Of a stretch of DNA of 64,000 nucleotides, positions 39,010 through 51,803 are shown one piece after another; positions within the stretch are counted from its first letter, which is position 1; the number at the start of each line of letters is the position of its first letter. The position numbers were made by a program, and so were the translations under genes. The notes under the pieces were generated by a model. The model had not been told where the DNA came from. It saw nothing but the letters and a program-made list of their open reading frames with translations, and did not search any database. Location: assembly GCA_020427005.1 (NCBI GenBank), contig JAGQOY010000012.1, positions 1 to 64,000 on the forward strand, in the 5' to 3' direction. This DNA comes from Planctomycetales bacterium. Its GTDB lineage: Bacteria > Planctomycetota > Planctomycetia > Pirellulales > Pirellulaceae.

Positions 39010-40440
39010 ATGAATTCTCGCATTCTCGTACCGCTTTGCCTGACAGCCCTAGCATGCTTTCTATTCCGACCATTAGAAACAATGGCTGCCAAACCTAACA
39101 TTATCTTCATTATGGCGGATGACCTTGGATATGCTGATTTAGGATGCTATGGCCAACAAGTAATCAAGACGCCTCGTTTGGACCAAATGGCCAAGGAGGG
39201 AATGCGATTCACTCAGTTCTATGCTGGCTGCACTGTATGTGCCCCCAGCCGAAGTGTGCTAATGACCGGACAACATACTGGGCATACGCACGTTCGTGGA
39301 AACGCAGGTGGAGATACGCGGATTCAGTCACTGCGCGAGGAGGATGTCACCGTAGCTGAGGTCCTCAAGCCCGCAGGTTATGAGACCGGGTTGATCGGCA
39401 AATGGGGCTTGGGTGAAGTGGATCAACCTGGCTTTCCGCTACGCCAAGGATTTGACTTCTTTTACGGTTATCTCAATCAAGTCCATGCTCACAACTATTA
39501 TCCACTGTTTCTCTACCGAAACTCGCAGGAAGAAAAGCTCAGAAACGAAGTTGAATTGCCGCCCGGAAAGGAAGCTGGTTTTCTTGGTGGAACTGCTACC
39601 AAGCGAGTAGATTACTCTCACGATCTATTTGCAAACGAGGCCCTCAAGTTCGTTCGTGACAACGCAGGTAATCCATTTTTTTTGTACTTAGCATTTACTA
39701 TCCCCCATGCAAACAACGAAGCCTCATCCATGGTCGGTAACGGCGCTGAAGTACCAACTTTTGATATCTACGCTAATGAAGACTGGCCAGATCAGGATAA
39801 GGGTCAAGCGGCCATGATTACGCGCATGGATGGCGACGTTGGGCGACTGTTCGACTTGCTGCACGAGCTAAAAATCGATGATCAAACCATCGTCTTCTTT
39901 ACCAGTGACAATGGCCCACATGACGAAGCCAGGCACAATCTGGATCGATTTGATCCTAACGGGCCATTGACCGGCATCAAAAGGTCATTGACCGAAGGCG
40001 GGGTACGAGTACCCCTGATAGTTAGGTGGCCAGAAAACATCCAAGCTGGGACTACGTCAGACCACATCTGCTATTCAGCTGACGTGATGCCAACGCTCGC
40101 AGACCTAACAGACACCAAAGTACCCGACAATATCGACGGCTTGAGTTTCTTGCCGACTCTCTTAAACAGTGGAGAACAACCTGAGCATGAGTACCTGTAT
40201 TGGGAATTCTACGAGCAAGGTTCCCGACAGTCTGTGCGTTTTGGTGACTGGGTTGCAATTCGTCAACCTATGTCGACGGGTACGATTGAGCTATTCAATG
40301 TAGTGAATGACATCTCTGAGCAACATGATATGGCTGCAGAGCGATCCGACCTAGTTTCGCGGGCGACGTCCTACATGGATAGCGCTCATGTACCGCACCC
40401 CAACTGGCAGCCACGTGGACAGCCTCCACGCCAAAGGTAG
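39010..40440 (+). CDS. Exported type I sulfatase
   Basis: Formylglycine-dependent sulfate ester hydrolase. The signal peptide covers about residues 1-27 (ILVPLCLTALACFLF). Metal-binding Asp37-Asp38 lie in IIFIMADDLGYADLGCYG. The active-site motif CAPSR spans residues 77-81, with Cys77 to be turned into formylglycine, followed by SVLMTGQHTGH. GLIGKWGLGE and FFTSDNGPHDEA supply further conserved Lys, Asp and Asn. The substrate, probably a sulfated polysaccharide or mucin-like ester, cannot be told. No maturation enzyme or second sulfatase is nearby. It converges on proA across 317 bases. Confidence 0.95.
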   Translation: MNSRILVPLCLTALACFLFRPLETMAAKPNIIFIMADDLGYADLGCYGQQVIKTPRLDQMAKEGMRFTQFYAGCTVCAPSRSVLMTGQHTGHTHVRGNAGGDTRIQSLREEDVTVAEVLKPAGYETGLIGKWGLGEVDQPGFPLRQGFDFFYGYLNQVHAHNYYPLFLYRNSQEEKLRNEVELPPGKEAGFLGGTATKRVDYSHDLFANEALKFVRDNAGNPFFLYLAFTIPHANNEASSMVGNGAEVPTFDIYANEDWPDQDKGQAAMITRMDGDVGRLFDLLHELKIDDQTIVFFTSDNGPHDEARHNLDRFDPNGPLTGIKRSLTEGGVRVPLIVRWPENIQAGTTSDHICYSADVMPTLADLTDTKVPDNIDGLSFLPTLLNSGEQPEHEYLYWEFYEQGSRQSVRFGDWVAIRQPMSTGTIELFNVVNDISEQHDMAAERSDLVSRATSYMDSAHVPHPNWQPRGQPPRQR

Positions 40441-40757
40441 GTTTGGACCGAGGATACCTTTCCACCGGCCAAAATAATAACACGCATGCCAGTGTAGCCG
40501 TCCAACAAGTTAACCTTCGCACGGGGCCCACTGGGAAGGTCGCGGGCGGGTAAGGCTCTTTTCCATTCACGTCTGCCTCAGCCGCTGGCGCGACTTTGGA
40601 TTCCAGTACTTCGTATTCCTAACACCATTATCGCATCAGCCCCACCGGCTCGTTCTACCCGCCACCTCCCCAACGGCCCCAACGGGGAGGTAAGGTATTG
40701 CCAGTGCAAACGGCTCTCGCATGGTCTTGGTATAGGCGTGGGAAACTTCAGAATCGA
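40441..40757. other. Convergent gap between sulfatase and proA
   Basis: Contains a perfect hairpin, ACCTCCCC (40664-40671) and GGGGAGGT (40684-40691) with a 12-base loop. No T-run follows on either strand. No gene is visible. By position the hairpin may end transcription from both sides. It resembles the hairpins at 10157 and 31889. Confidence 0.5.
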
Positions 40758-42026
40758 TCAATTACGGATTTGCCCATTGCCATACACTAAGTACTTATAC
40801 GTGGTTAACTCTTTTAAGCCGCATGGCCCGCGCGCATGAAACTTGTCGGTACTGATCCCGATTTCTGCACCAAATCCAAACTCGCCGCCATCATTAAATC
40901 GTGTACTTGCATTGACCATGACAGCACTTGAGTCGACCCCCAGCGTAAACGCCTGAGCGTAACGCAAATCCTGCGTAACGATGGCGTCCGTATGGTGAGA
41001 ACCATAGCGATTAACATGCTCGATAGCTTCTGTTATCGATGATACAACCTTGATGCTGATCTGAGGCCCAAGAAACTCGGTGTAAAAATCTTGCTCTGTG
41101 GCTGCGACAGCTAAAGGCAACAAATTGCAGGTATCTGAGTCACCACGCAACTCGATTCCTTTTTCAATCAGTGCAGTGCCGACTCGAGGCAGAAACTCAT
41201 TGGCTATTTGCCGATGAACCAAAAGGCTTTCGCAGGCATTGCAAACGCCCATCCGTTGGCATTTGGAATTCACGACAATACGCAGAGCCATTTCCTGGTC
41301 AGCATGACTATCAATGTATACATGGCAATTGCCATCGTAGTGTTTTAGTACTGGCATGGCAGCTTCACGCACAACACGCTCAATGAGCCCCTTGCCACCT
41401 CGAGGTATGGCCACATCGATGTAGTCACTCAGTGCCAAGAAATGCCCGACAGCAGCTCGGTCCGTCGTACTTACCAGTTGAACTGCACCCGTTGGCAATC
41501 CCACTTCCTGTGCGGCAGAAGACAATACACGCACCAATGCGTCTGATGAATGCCATGCCTCTTTGCCACCCCTAAGAATTACTGCATTTCCACTCTTAAC
41601 GCAGATAGCGGCTGCATCGACAGTAACGTTAGGTCGGGATTCGTATATGAAGAATACGCTTCCCAGTGGCACTCGAACTTTGCGGATTTCAAGACCATTC
41701 GGTCGCACGCTACCTTCGATCGTTTCTCCAATCGGATCCGGTAAAGCCGCAATATCACGTACGGCATCCGCCATTGCTTGGACACGGGGACGGTCCAGCC
41801 TCAATCTGTCCGTGGCAGACTCCGATAACCCGAAGCCCGGTGCTGCTTCCAGGTCCAGCGCATTAGCAGCTAATATTTCATCGAGTTTTTGCGGGAGTTG
41901 TTTGGCGCATTCTTGCAACCAACGATTCTTGAGTGCAGTGGACGTTTGAGCGAGTTTGCGGCTAGCTTCGCGCGAAGCAATGGCGGTCTCGACGCAATAA
42001 CGTTCCAAGTCGCTTTCTAAAGTCAC
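40758..42026 (-). CDS. proA: Gamma-glutamyl phosphate reductase
   Basis: NADPH-dependent second step of proline synthesis, reducing glutamyl-5-phosphate to the semialdehyde. The 422 residues fit. Signatures are [35 protein letters not shown], and the catalytic Cys in [15 protein letters not shown] near residue 258. The end has [30 protein letters not shown]. proB is not adjacent. The gene follows the rpoC terminator on the same strand and probably has its own promoter. Confidence 0.97.
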   Translation of the reverse strand: MTLESDLERYCVETAIASREASRKLAQTSTALKNRWLQECAKQLPQKLDEILAANALDLEAAPGFGLSESATDRLRLDRPRVQAMADAVRDIAALPDPIGETIEGSVRPNGLEIRKVRVPLGSVFFIYESRPNVTVDAAAICVKSGNAVILRGGKEAWHSSDALVRVLSSAAQEVGLPTGAVQLVSTTDRAAVGHFLALSDYIDVAIPRGGKGLIERVVREAAMPVLKHYDGNCHVYIDSHADQEMALRIVVNSKCQRMGVCNACESLLVHRQIANEFLPRVGTALIEKGIELRGDSDTCNLLPLAVAATEQDFYTEFLGPQISIKVVSSITEAIEHVNRYGSHHTDAIVTQDLRYAQAFTLGVDSSAVMVNASTRFNDGGEFGFGAEIGISTDKFHARGPCGLKELTTYKYLVYGNGQIRN

Positions 42027-42076
42027 GGCTATTACCTCTGGTAATAACAGGAGCCTACGCCACAGGGCGATAAAAA

Positions 42077-42105
42077 TACTGCCAAGCTTTGGCGGCTTGG
42101 CAGTA
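42077..42105 (-). terminator. Terminator after rpoC
   Basis: Perfect 11-bp stem TACTGCCAAGC / GCTTGGCAGTA with a 7-base loop. On the minus strand it is followed by TTTTTATCG. It lies 66 bases after the rpoC stop and 51 bases before proA. Confidence 0.9.
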
Positions 42106-42170
42106 GGCTAATTACGGGACGATCATTGAGTGTATTTTAAGACACCCAAATTCAATTGGCGGATAATCCG

Positions 42171-45100
42171 TTACATCAGCGATGATGAATCAGCAGAGGA
42201 ATCCTCTCCCGATGGCATCGTGGGCTCCTCCTCAACAGGCTGGGGGCTTTGTTGAAGCAGCGGGAATTCTTCTTCCAAAGCCGCTGTTCCACGATTGACC
42301 AAATCCTCGAGGGCTTCGCGTCGGTAGGACACTTCGGATTCTTGGAAAGTTCGGAAACCAGTTCCTGCGGGAATCAAATGGCCAAGAATAACGTTTTCTT
42401 TTAGTCCTACTAATCTATCAACTTTGCCTGCTAGGGCTGCTTCCGTTAGTACTTTAGTTGTCTCTTGGAAACTTGCTGCAGAAATAAAGCTGCTGCTTTG
42501 TACAGCCGCCTTCGTAATACCTAGCAACTGAGTGCTAGCGGTAGCCGGTTTGGGCTTTTTAGCTTTGGCTGGCTTGCCACCTAGGCTCTCGATCTGCAAA
42601 TTGCCACGTTCGAATTCCTCACGTGGGATCAAGATTCCCACTGCGTGGTCACTGTCACCTGGGTCGGCAATCTTAATGCATTCGGCAATCTCGTTATTCA
42701 CGCGTCGGAATTCAAACTTATCCATTACCAAACCTGGTAACAAGTTGGTATCCCCGGGCGATTCGATTTTCACTTTTCGCAGCATGCGGGCGATAATGAC
42801 TTCGATGTGCTTGTCGTTAATATCCACACGTTGGCTTCGGTAAACCTGCTGAATCTCGTGAGTGAGATATTGCTGGACAGCTTCTTCACCGCTGACACGT
42901 AGGATATCGTGTGGCACAAGCGGACCGTCAACTAGGGCTTGGCCTGCCTTTACCGAGTCACCCGTGTGCACAAGGAATCGTTTGCCGTGTGGAACTAAGT
43001 GTTCATGTTCTGAGCCACTCTCAGTTCGGATAATGATCGTTCGCTTTCCGCGGCGTTTGGTTTGCTGCAACTCGACTACGCCGTCCACTTCCGCGATAAC
43101 TGCCGGATCCTTTGGCTTTCGAGACTCGAAGATTTCTGTCACTCGTGGTAAACCGCCGGTGATGTCTGAAATGCCGGACGATTCACGAGGCATTTCCGCC
43201 AGGTCTGTACCAGCCGAAACTTGCTTGCCCTCTTGAACCGTTATTACGGCTCGCTCCGGTAAGTAGTACACGTCAATCGGTTTGCCTTCAGCATCTTCAA
43301 TGACGATCTGCGGATGCAGATCGCCCTTGTGGTCAACGATTACACGACGGATACCACCGCTCGGATCACGTTCCATCCGCATGGTTTCGCCTTCAACCAC
43401 ATCGTCAAACCGCACTTTCCCATTCACTTCACAAATGATTGGGATTTTGTGCGGATTCCATTCGCAAAGGACCTCACCAGCTCCAACCGTTTGATCCTCT
43501 TTGACTCGTAGGGTGGCGCCGGTGGGAACTTCGTACTTCTCAAGCTCGCGTCCCTTGTTATCCAGTACGATCACTTCGCTATTTCGGGTGAGTACAATTT
43601 CAGCGCCTTCCTCATTATGTACGCTCCGCATTTTTGCGAATTTGACGATACCACCCCTCTTCGTTTTGATCTCACTTTCTTCTACGCTACGGTTCACTGC
43701 ACCACCGATGTGGAAGGTACGCATTGTCAACTGAGTACCAGGTTCACCGATCGACTGTGCAGCGATAATGCCCACTGCCATGCCTTCTTCCACAAGACCA
43801 CCGGTTGACATGTCCATCCCATAGCAGCAACGACAAACGCCGAGTGAAGCATCGCAGGTCATGGGACTTCGAACTTGGATTTTCTCCAACCCCATCTCTT
43901 CGATCTTGCGAGCGATATCGCGCGTGATCATCTGATTCTCTTGCACGATTACTTCATCTGTGACTGGGTTCACGATGTTATGCCGAGAGACTCGTCCAGT
44001 AATAGCTTCTACCAGACGTACTTCCACTTTTTCACCACGATAAACCACCCCCTTGGTAATTCCCTGGGTCGTTCCGCAATCGTGCATCGTAACCACAACG
44101 TTTTGGGCCACGTCTGCCAATTTACGAGTCAAATACCCAGAGTCAGCGGTTTTCAGCGCTGTATCCGCCAAGCCTTTGCGCGCACCGTGCGTGCTTGAGA
44201 AGTACTCCAGCACCGAAAGTCCTTCGCGGAAATTGGCTTTGATAGGCGTTTCGATAATTTCCCCTGTCGGTTTGGCCATCAGACCCCGCATGCCGGCTAA
44301 CTGGCGAATTTGCTCAATACCACCCCGAGCACCGGAGTGTGCCATCAAAAATACAGGATTGACATACCAATCACCTAAGTGATCATCGTGTTCCATAGCC
44401 TGCATCATGTCTTTAGTGATCTTTTCCCGCGCATGCGTCCACAAGTCAAGAACTTGGTTGTAACGCTCGGTCTGCGTTATCAACCCTCGATCATGACGCT
44501 TCTTAAACTTCATTACTTCCTTCTCGGCCTCGGAAATGAACTGTTGTTTTGAATCCGGAGTAACCAAGTCGTCCGTCCCGAATGACAGACCACTTCGCGT
44601 AGATTCACGGAAACCCAATTGGTTCATATCATCCAACAGATTGATGGTAGCACGGCGTCCCAAGCGTTGGTAACAGTCACTTATTACAGCTGCCAAGTCG
44701 CTGCCTCGCATGGCAAAGTTGTAAAAGTCCATGCCATCGGGCAACATCATATTGAAAGCCACTCGACCATAAGTCGTCTCGATAATGGCTCCGAATTTGG
44801 CGGAGGCATCTTCAGTTTTAAGTCTTCGGTAGCGAGGCAATCGCACTTTGATCTTGGCTTGAAGATGAATGACGCCTTGATTAAATGCCAAATCAGCCTC
44901 TTCAAAACTGGCGAAGGTCATTCCTTCACCCTTCATGGAATTCTTCTCAAGCGTAATAAAGTAGCAACCCATCACCGTATCCTGAGATGGGCTCATAATT
45001 GGCCGACCGTTGCTGGGAGCAAAGATGTTGTGAGTGCTCATCATCAGAGTATGAGCTTCAACCTGTGCTTCCAATGAAAGTGGTAAGTGAACAGCCATCT

Positions 45101-46487
45101 GGTCACCATCAAAATCTGCATTGAATCCCTTGCAGACAAGAGGGTGCAAATGGATCGCATTTCCCTCAACCAAATTAGGTTCAAAGGCCTGAATTCCCAT
45201 GCGGTGAAGCGTCGGCGCACGATTAAGCAAAACCGGGTGATTGCGGATAACTTGCTCAAGAATATCCCAAACTTCCTCATCCTTGCGTTCCAGCATCTTC
45301 TTCGCTGACTTAATCGTGTCAGCGTGCCCCAAATCCTTTAGCTTGCGAATGATGAAAGGTTGGTACAGCTCCAAGGCAATCTTCTTAGGCAGTCCACACT
45401 GATGCAATCTCAAACGTGGGCCAACCACGATCACACTACGGGCAGAATAATCGACTCGTTTACCCAACAGGTTTTCACGGAATCGACCTTGCTTACCCTT
45501 AATCATATCGGTCAATGACTTGAGTGGCCGGTTGCTGCTACCCAAGACAGGACGCTTGCAACGATTGTTGTCAAAAAGTGCATCTACCGATTGTTGCAAC
45601 ATTCGCTTCTCGTTGCGAATGATAACTTCGGGCGCATTCAAATCGACCAGCTTGCGCAGGCGGTTATTGCGATTGATGATACGCCGATACAAATCATTGA
45701 GATCGCTGGTCGCGAAATTCCCGCTGTCAAGCAATACCAAGGGACGCAAATCCGGCGGAATTACTGGAATAACATCCAACACCATCCACTCGGGACGGTT
45801 GTCGCTGTCCCGGATCGACTCGACCAACTTAAGCCGATTGATCAGATCCTTCTTCTTTTGCTTACTATTAGTCTCTGCTAGGTCCTTTCGCAATTCAGTT
45901 CCAAGCGTGGCCAGGTCCAAGCCGGTAAGCAATTTGCGGATTGCTTCTGCCCCCATTTCGGCTTCAAAAGACCCGTCACCATACTGCGCTCGAGCTTCAC
46001 GATACTCGCCCTCACTCAGCAGTTGCAGCGGTTGTAATTCCGTTTGCTTCGGGTCGAGAACCACATAATCCTGAAAATAAATTACCTTTTCCAGGCTGGA
46101 TGTTTTCATATCCAACAAAGCGCCCAAACGGCTGGGCATAGCCTTAAAGAACCAGATGTGAACAATCGGCGCAGCCAGTTCAATATGTCCCATGCGCTTC
46201 CGGCGAACACGTGAGTGGGTAACTTTTACCCCGCATCGATCGCAGATCATGCCTTTATATTTCATACCCCGGTACTTACCGCAAGCACATTCCCAGTCCT
46301 TTTCAGGTCCGAAAATGCGCTCGCAGAACAGTCCGTCTTTTTCCGGCCGGTATGTTCTATAGTTGATGGTTTCGGGTTTCTTAACTTCACCAAAAGACCA
46401 ACTGCGAATATCCTGAGGGCGGGCTAGGCTAATCTTGACTGATGTGAAATCGTTAACTCGATCGTAACTGGTTTCAGCTGTCGACAT
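42171..46487 (-). CDS. rpoC: DNA-directed RNA polymerase subunit beta'
   Basis: Catalytic subunit of RNA polymerase; 1438 residues. The N-terminal zinc ribbon uses Cys67, Cys69, Cys82 and Cys85. The Mg2+ site NADFDGD lies near residue 455. The second zinc cluster has [11 protein letters not shown]. The bridge-helix and trigger-loop region is recognised by [27 protein letters not shown]. It follows rpoB by 180 bases; the ribosome site AGGAGC lies just before the ATG. The C-terminal tail is acidic and Ser/Glu rich ([19 protein letters not shown]). Confidence 0.98.
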   Translation of the reverse strand: MSTAETSYDRVNDFTSVKISLARPQDIRSWSFGEVKKPETINYRTYRPEKDGLFCERIFGPEKDWECACGKYRGMKYKGMICDRCGVKVTHSRVRRKRMGHIELAAPIVHIWFFKAMPSRLGALLDMKTSSLEKVIYFQDYVVLDPKQTELQPLQLLSEGEYREARAQYGDGSFEAEMGAEAIRKLLTGLDLATLGTELRKDLAETNSKQKKKDLINRLKLVESIRDSDNRPEWMVLDVIPVIPPDLRPLVLLDSGNFATSDLNDLYRRIINRNNRLRKLVDLNAPEVIIRNEKRMLQQSVDALFDNNRCKRPVLGSSNRPLKSLTDMIKGKQGRFRENLLGKRVDYSARSVIVVGPRLRLHQCGLPKKIALELYQPFIIRKLKDLGHADTIKSAKKMLERKDEEVWDILEQVIRNHPVLLNRAPTLHRMGIQAFEPNLVEGNAIHLHPLVCKGFNADFDGDQMAVHLPLSLEAQVEAHTLMMSTHNIFAPSNGRPIMSPSQDTVMGCYFITLEKNSMKGEGMTFASFEEADLAFNQGVIHLQAKIKVRLPRYRRLKTEDASAKFGAIIETTYGRVAFNMMLPDGMDFYNFAMRGSDLAAVISDCYQRLGRRATINLLDDMNQLGFRESTRSGLSFGTDDLVTPDSKQQFISEAEKEVMKFKKRHDRGLITQTERYNQVLDLWTHAREKITKDMMQAMEHDDHLGDWYVNPVFLMAHSGARGGIEQIRQLAGMRGLMAKPTGEIIETPIKANFREGLSVLEYFSSTHGARKGLADTALKTADSGYLTRKLADVAQNVVVTMHDCGTTQGITKGVVYRGEKVEVRLVEAITGRVSRHNIVNPVTDEVIVQENQMITRDIARKIEEMGLEKIQVRSPMTCDASLGVCRCCYGMDMSTGGLVEEGMAVGIIAAQSIGEPGTQLTMRTFHIGGAVNRSVEESEIKTKRGGIVKFAKMRSVHNEEGAEIVLTRNSEVIVLDNKGRELEKYEVPTGATLRVKEDQTVGAGEVLCEWNPHKIPIICEVNGKVRFDDVVEGETMRMERDPSGGIRRVIVDHKGDLHPQIVIEDAEGKPIDVYYLPERAVITVQEGKQVSAGTDLAEMPRESSGISDITGGLPRVTEIFESRKPKDPAVIAEVDGVVELQQTKRRGKRTIIIRTESGSEHEHLVPHGKRFLVHTGDSVKAGQALVDGPLVPHDILRVSGEEAVQQYLTHEIQQVYRSQRVDINDKHIEVIIARMLRKVKIESPGDTNLLPGLVMDKFEFRRVNNEIAECIKIADPGDSDHAVGILIPREEFERGNLQIESLGGKPAKAKKPKPATASTQLLGITKAAVQSSSFISAASFQETTKVLTEAALAGKVDRLVGLKENVILGHLIPAGTGFRTFQESEVSYRREALEDLVNRGTAALEEEFPLLQQSPQPVEEEPTMPSGEDSSADSSSLM

Positions 46488-46674
46488 GAACCGCTGCTCC
46501 TAAGCTCGCACGCTCCGCCATCCAGCGGAGTTTGCGGGCACAAATGTTTAGTGAAAATGCCTGGGAGTGTTCTATTGAACTGCTGCAGAATCAACCGCTA
46601 CAGCTCGAGGATAGTGGAAACAATAATCGAATGTTGGTTGCAGGGACCGCGCCTGTGTGTGGAGCTAGGTTGAC

Positions 46675-49600
46675 CTAAAGTTTGCGTTTTTCGAGCCGCA
46701 TATTGAGGCCTAAACCACGTATTTCGTTCGTCAGTACGTCAAAGCTAGCTGGAGTTCCAGCCTCCAACGTATTTTCGCCTTTTACCATCGACTCATATAT
46801 CTTGGTACGTCCTTCGACGTCATCGCTTTTCACGGTCAATAATTCCTGCAGGATGTAAGCCGCTCCATACGCTTCGAGTGCCCAGACTTCCATTTCTCCG
46901 AACCGCTGGCCTCCAAATCTGGCTTTGCCACCCAACGGTTGCTGCGTGATTAGCGAGTACGGACCGGTGCTGCGAGCATGCACCTTGTCATCAACCAAGT
47001 GATGCAACTTGAGCATGTAGATGTAGCCAACCGTGGTTTCTTGTTGCATTGGCTCGCCAGTTCGACCGTCGATCAGCCGAATTTTGCCATGACGCGGCAA
47101 GCCAGCTTCACCTAAGCAGTCATTGATGTCATCTTCTGTTGCGCCATCAAAAACTGGCGTGATCGACTGAAAGCCCAGCTTCGCACTCGCCCAACCCAAG
47201 TGGGTCTCCAGAATCTGTCCGACATTCATTCGGCTTGGTACGCCCAGAGGATTAAGCAGAATCTGTAATGGTGTACCGTCTGGCAAGTGCGGCATATCCT
47301 CGATTGGCAGCACCTTAGAAATGACCCCCTTGTTTCCGTGACGACCAGCCATCTTATCGCCGACGCTAATCGTCCGCTTGGTCGCTATATAAACCTTTAC
47401 GATTTGCAATACACCGCTGCGCAGCTCGTCGCCTCGCTTCATGCTATTGAGCTTACGGTCACGCACATCGATCGCATCCTCAACTTGCGGCCAAAATTGC
47501 TTGTGAACCTTGCGAACATCCGAGTGGAAACTTTCATCCAACTTGTTCAACAATCGCGAAAGGTTGAATGTCTGAGCATTTTCTGCAACGAACTTAGGAT
47601 CCTGTTGGCCGGCCAACGGTGTTCCGTCATCGTCCGTCAATTTACTACCGATTACCTTCTCTACTTCTTCTACGAACGTGGTGAAAGCTGCAGAGATTTC
47701 CGCATTACCTGCACTCTCGCATTCCTTGAGATCTCGATCAAAGATCTTTCGTTCATCGTCGGTTAAACTCATCCGACGACTAAACTTCTGCGTGTCAATA
47801 ACGATGCCTTCGATTCCAGATGGAACTTCCAAAGAATCATTCTTAACGTCCTCACCCGCACGACCAAAGATGGCATGCAGAAGCTTTTCCTCGGGCGTCA
47901 ATTCAGTCTTGCTCTTAGGCGAGACTTTACCGACGAGAATATCCCCAGGGCGAACATAGGTACCAACCCGAACGATCCCGCTGTCATCAAGATTGCGCAA
48001 CGCCTTTTCGGAAACATTCGGAATATCTCGAGTGAACTCCTCACGACCAAGTTTGGTTTCCCGAATCTCTACGTCGAAATCCTCAATATGAATCGAGGTG
48101 TAGGTATCCGCTCTTACCAGTTCCTCACTAATAATGATCGCGTCTTCGTAGTTGTAACCGTCGAACGACATGAATCCGACAAGTACATTGCGTCCCAACG
48201 CCAGTTCACCATTAAACGTGGCTGCGCCATCGGCGATAATCTGTCCCTTCTCGACTTTATCTCCAAGTCCCACAATCGGCTTCTGATTCAAACAAGTGCG
48301 TTCATTTAGCCCTTGGTACTTTTGCAGATGATAAATGTCTGACCCAATTTCGATGCGAGTAGCATCCACAAAAGTGATTTTTCCAGAACGACGGGCACGC
48401 ACAACCATGGCACTATTCTTGGCAACTTCCTTTTCCAAGCCAGTCCCTACAATCGGTGGCTCGGTAACCAACAATGGCACAGCCTGACGCTGCATGTTCG
48501 AACCCATCAACGCACGGTTGGCGTCGTCATGCTCGAGGAACGGAATCAGTCCAGCCGAGACCCCAACCATCTGACTTGGGGCAATGTCCATGTACTCAAC
48601 TTCCTCAGGCATGACGATCTGAAAATCGGCACGGTACCGAGCAATCATATTGGGCCCAGCAACTAGTGCACCCTCTTTGACCTCAGTATCCGCCGGACAA
48701 ATGTAACTGTCAGCCTCTTGGTCGGCTCGCAGCCATACCACTTCGTCGCTGAGCTTCCCAGCTTGAATTTTCCGATAAGGCGTTACCAGGAATCCATAGT
48801 CATCAACTCCAGCATAGATCGCAAGCGAACTGATCAGACCAATGTTCGTTCCTTCAGGAGTCTCAATTGGGCAAATCCGACCATAGTGCGAAATGTGGAC
48901 GTCCCGCACTTCAAAACCCGCCCGCTTACGGTTGAGCCCCCCAGGTCCCAGAGCTGACAGCCGACGTTCGTGGGTCAGTTGGCTCAAGGGATTCGTTTGG
49001 TCAACGACTTGCGAAAGCTCACCTCGACCGAAGAAATATTCGATGGCCGCACTGATGCTCTTGGGATTTACCAGACTGCGAGGCGACATCTCGTCGGCTT
49101 CTTTCTGGCTCATTCGCTCCTGAACGGTACGACGCAATTTCAAAAATCCTTTTCGCAATTCTTCGCTAGCCAATTCGTCAATCGTGCGTAGGCGACGATT
49201 GCCTAAATGGTCAATGTCATCGAATTGCGCAGGTGAATCGGGATCAAAAAGATCGATCATGTATCGAATCGAGGCGATCAAATCTTCCGGTCGTAGGGTC
49301 ATCTCGGCTTCGTCGACCTCAATTCCCAGCTTTCGATTCAATCGAAAGCGCCCGACACGGCCTAATCGATAACGGTTCACGTCGAAGAACTTCTCGTGAA
49401 ACAGCGTCCGCGCCTTTTCTAGCTGTGGCGGATTCCCAGGCCGCAAGCGCTGATAAATCCTCAGCAAGGCTTCCTCGTGGCTGCTGGTGTTGTCCTCGGA
49501 CAAAGAGTTGACGATCAACGGGACTTTGGGCGCCTCCATGACTTCTAGCTCTTCCAAGCCTGAAGTGCAGATAGTTTCAGCAATGTTCTTGCTAATCTTT

Positions 49601-50394
49601 TGGCCGGCTTCCAAAATGATTTCGCCTGCCCGATCTGAAGAACTCGGGTAAACGACATCGTCCACTACGACTTTACCTTCCAGCTTAGCCGCACTTCGAC
49701 CATCAACAACTTTTTCGGCCTTTGTCTCATAAAACGCACGCAGTAACTCAGCATCGCTGCTCATTTTTGGGCTCATGGCCCGCAACAATGTCATGACGGA
49801 GAACTTACCGCTCTGATCAATTCGAACACTCAGGCTGTCCTTCTTCGTAACATTGATCTCGATCCAACTTCCACGTTCCGGAATAACACGACAACTTGGT
49901 AACTTACGATCACTCGTACCTTCCAACTCTTCGACAAAGTCGACGCCAGGAGAACGGTGTAACTGACTTACGACAACCCGTTCAGCCCCGTTGATGATGA
50001 ATTCGCCGCCACCCATCATGATGGGAATATCACCCAAATACACTTCTTCCTCAATCGGCTGCTCGCGATTCAATCGCAGCCAGACTTTCAGTGGCTTACC
50101 ATAAGTTAATCGTAGTTGGCGGCATTCAGATGGCATGTATCGGGGCTTGCCGAGCTCATACCGAAGATATTCAAGTTGAACCGACTTATCGTAACTTTCG
50201 ACCGGAAAAATCTCGCTGAACACAGCCTCCAGACCCATGTTCTTGCGTTTATCGGTAGGAGCGTCCTCCTGTAAGAACAGCTCGTAGCTCTTAGTTTGAA
50301 GTTCCGTCAAGTTCGGAATCTCCAGAGCATCGAGCCCCGAGCCAAACCGTCGAATATTGTTGGGATTCAATCGTCGCTGCGAAGAAGTAGCCAT
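46675..50394 (-). CDS. rpoB: DNA-directed RNA polymerase subunit beta
   Basis: Core RNA polymerase subunit, 1239 residues. The rifampicin-binding segment [28 protein letters not shown] keeps the residues equivalent to Asp516, His526 and Ser531 of E. coli, so no common resistance substitution is present. Conserved [13 protein letters not shown] and [17 protein letters not shown] follow. The C-terminus [16 protein letters not shown] is canonical. AGGAGAAC lies about 11 bases before the ATG. A long 839-base spacer separates it from rplL. Confidence 0.98.
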   Translation of the reverse strand: MATSSQRRLNPNNIRRFGSGLDALEIPNLTELQTKSYELFLQEDAPTDKRKNMGLEAVFSEIFPVESYDKSVQLEYLRYELGKPRYMPSECRQLRLTYGKPLKVWLRLNREQPIEEEVYLGDIPIMMGGGEFIINGAERVVVSQLHRSPGVDFVEELEGTSDRKLPSCRVIPERGSWIEINVTKKDSLSVRIDQSGKFSVMTLLRAMSPKMSSDAELLRAFYETKAEKVVDGRSAAKLEGKVVVDDVVYPSSSDRAGEIILEAGQKISKNIAETICTSGLEELEVMEAPKVPLIVNSLSEDNTSSHEEALLRIYQRLRPGNPPQLEKARTLFHEKFFDVNRYRLGRVGRFRLNRKLGIEVDEAEMTLRPEDLIASIRYMIDLFDPDSPAQFDDIDHLGNRRLRTIDELASEELRKGFLKLRRTVQERMSQKEADEMSPRSLVNPKSISAAIEYFFGRGELSQVVDQTNPLSQLTHERRLSALGPGGLNRKRAGFEVRDVHISHYGRICPIETPEGTNIGLISSLAIYAGVDDYGFLVTPYRKIQAGKLSDEVVWLRADQEADSYICPADTEVKEGALVAGPNMIARYRADFQIVMPEEVEYMDIAPSQMVGVSAGLIPFLEHDDANRALMGSNMQRQAVPLLVTEPPIVGTGLEKEVAKNSAMVVRARRSGKITFVDATRIEIGSDIYHLQKYQGLNERTCLNQKPIVGLGDKVEKGQIIADGAATFNGELALGRNVLVGFMSFDGYNYEDAIIISEELVRADTYTSIHIEDFDVEIRETKLGREEFTRDIPNVSEKALRNLDDSGIVRVGTYVRPGDILVGKVSPKSKTELTPEEKLLHAIFGRAGEDVKNDSLEVPSGIEGIVIDTQKFSRRMSLTDDERKIFDRDLKECESAGNAEISAAFTTFVEEVEKVIGSKLTDDDGTPLAGQQDPKFVAENAQTFNLSRLLNKLDESFHSDVRKVHKQFWPQVEDAIDVRDRKLNSMKRGDELRSGVLQIVKVYIATKRTISVGDKMAGRHGNKGVISKVLPIEDMPHLPDGTPLQILLNPLGVPSRMNVGQILETHLGWASAKLGFQSITPVFDGATEDDINDCLGEAGLPRHGKIRLIDGRTGEPMQQETTVGYIYMLKLHHLVDDKVHARSTGPYSLITQQPLGGKARFGGQRFGEMEVWALEAYGAAYILQELLTVKSDDVEGRTKIYESMVKGENTLEAGTPASFDVLTNEIRGLGLNMRLEKRKL

Positions 50395-51233
50395 TGACGA
50401 AAAGTTCTCCTAAAGGGATTCACTGCTAAACAGAGAATTAACACAGCCGTAGGTAAGTTCCGGGCAGTAATATGGAGCGTGCCAATATCGGCGCGCACGT
50501 CGAACGAGACTCCATGCTAAACGTGCATGGAAATTAGAAAGTCGCTGAATGGAAAGGGAGCAGGCCGTCATTCGAGGCGTAAATATATCCCACCTGCCAA
50601 ATTCTCGCAAACCAAGTTTGACAGGGAATGGGTTATTGCCAACAAAATACGAACCCAGTAAAAGCCACTTGCCGTATTTGCTAGCAAGAACCATCTCCAG
50701 GAACGTGACTCAAAGTACGTCTGTAATCCCAGATCGCCATATCGAAAGACATTCGAAACACGCTTAGGACGCGTCCATTAGGGTTATTGCCCATGCCGCT
50801 CGAAGGTCACAACCAACCAAAATACTCGGCAAGGATGCGCAGTCGGTTCAGAGGAAACTACCTTCTGGGCTTTACTCCCCCGCAGAATCCCTATAAACAC
50901 AGCCCCACTTATGGATGGAGCTAGGTCGAAAGGGAAACGCCGACGCAGAAATGTCCATTGCTTATAGGAAAAGCCCTGAACAAAGCCTGTCACCTAGTCT
51001 CATACAACAAACAATCTATGACTTGCCTTTCGAAACTGTTTCGGCCGATAGGATTCAGCCACCAAGCTAATGATGGCTTGGAACCCTAATCATGTCCGAA
51101 TGTTCACTGCATGCAAATCCGAATGTTTGTTCGCGCAATTGGCAATAACACAACAATCTGGGAACCCAATCTAATTGAAGCACGCTTGAGATTCTCCCAA
51201 AGGTGCTCCGCAAAGAGCGGGGATGCAGACAAC
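50395..51233 (-). other. Long rplL-rpoB spacer
   Basis: This 839-base stretch inside the operon has no convincing gene. A spacer with attenuation and processing sites exists here in E. coli but is much shorter. I saw only weak stems near the rplL end (GCTC/GAGC at about 51207) and no clear terminator. It may hold an internal promoter for rpoBC. Confidence 0.45.
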
Positions 51234-51629
51234 TTACTTGAGCTCGACAGTAGCGCCAGCCTCTTCGAGTTCCTTCTTGACCTTTTCGGCTTCTTCCTTA
51301 GATACCGCTTCCTTGATTTTAGCGGGTACGCCTTCAACCAATTTCTTGGCGTCCATCAAAGAAGCACCCGTGATATTCTTGACGATCTTCACTACATTCA
51401 GCTTCGCGTCACCGAATGAAGTCATTACAACGTCGAATTCAGTTTGCTCAACAGCCGCTGCTGGCCCACTGTCAGCCGGAGCGGCCATCACAACCGCGCC
51501 ACCAGCTGCTGGCTCGATGCCATGCTCGTCCTTAAGATAATCGCTCAATTCTTTGGCTTGCTTCAAAGTCAATCCAACGATTTGGTCGCCCAAGTTTCTG
51601 ATATCGTCTGCGTAAGTGGTTTCGGACAT
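51234..51629 (-). CDS. rplL: Ribosomal protein L7/L12
   Basis: Stalk protein that recruits GTPase factors. The 131 residues include an N-terminal dimer helix, an Ala/Gly/Pro-rich hinge ([23 protein letters not shown]) and the C-terminal domain [51 protein letters not shown] precedes the ATG. It follows rplJ by about 175 bases. Confidence 0.97.
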   Translation of the reverse strand: MSETTYADDIRNLGDQIVGLTLKQAKELSDYLKDEHGIEPAAGGAVVMAAPADSGPAAAVEQTEFDVVMTSFGDAKLNVVKIVKNITGASLMDAKKLVEGVPAKIKEAVSKEEAEKVKKELEEAGATVELK

Positions 51630-51803
51630 TTCTCGTCACACCCCTAAATGCAAAAGTAAAAAGTTTGTTTCGTAAATATGAAGTAGCTAAAAAGTGGTTC
51701 AGCGCTTCCAGCCCACGGAGAGTGGATTCATTCCGCACGAGGCCACGCCAATAACCTGTAAACTGACAGCCTATGGTGAGTCACCAGGCGAATCGACTAT
51801 AAC

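Noticed and set aside
45520-46068. 182-codon plus-strand frame inside rpoC
   Set aside because: The opposite strand encodes conserved polymerase sequence; composition is Arg/Ser-rich as expected for a shadow.
48900-49300. Rifampicin-resistance type change in rpoB
   Set aside because: Residues equivalent to Asp516, His526 and Ser531 of E. coli are all unchanged.
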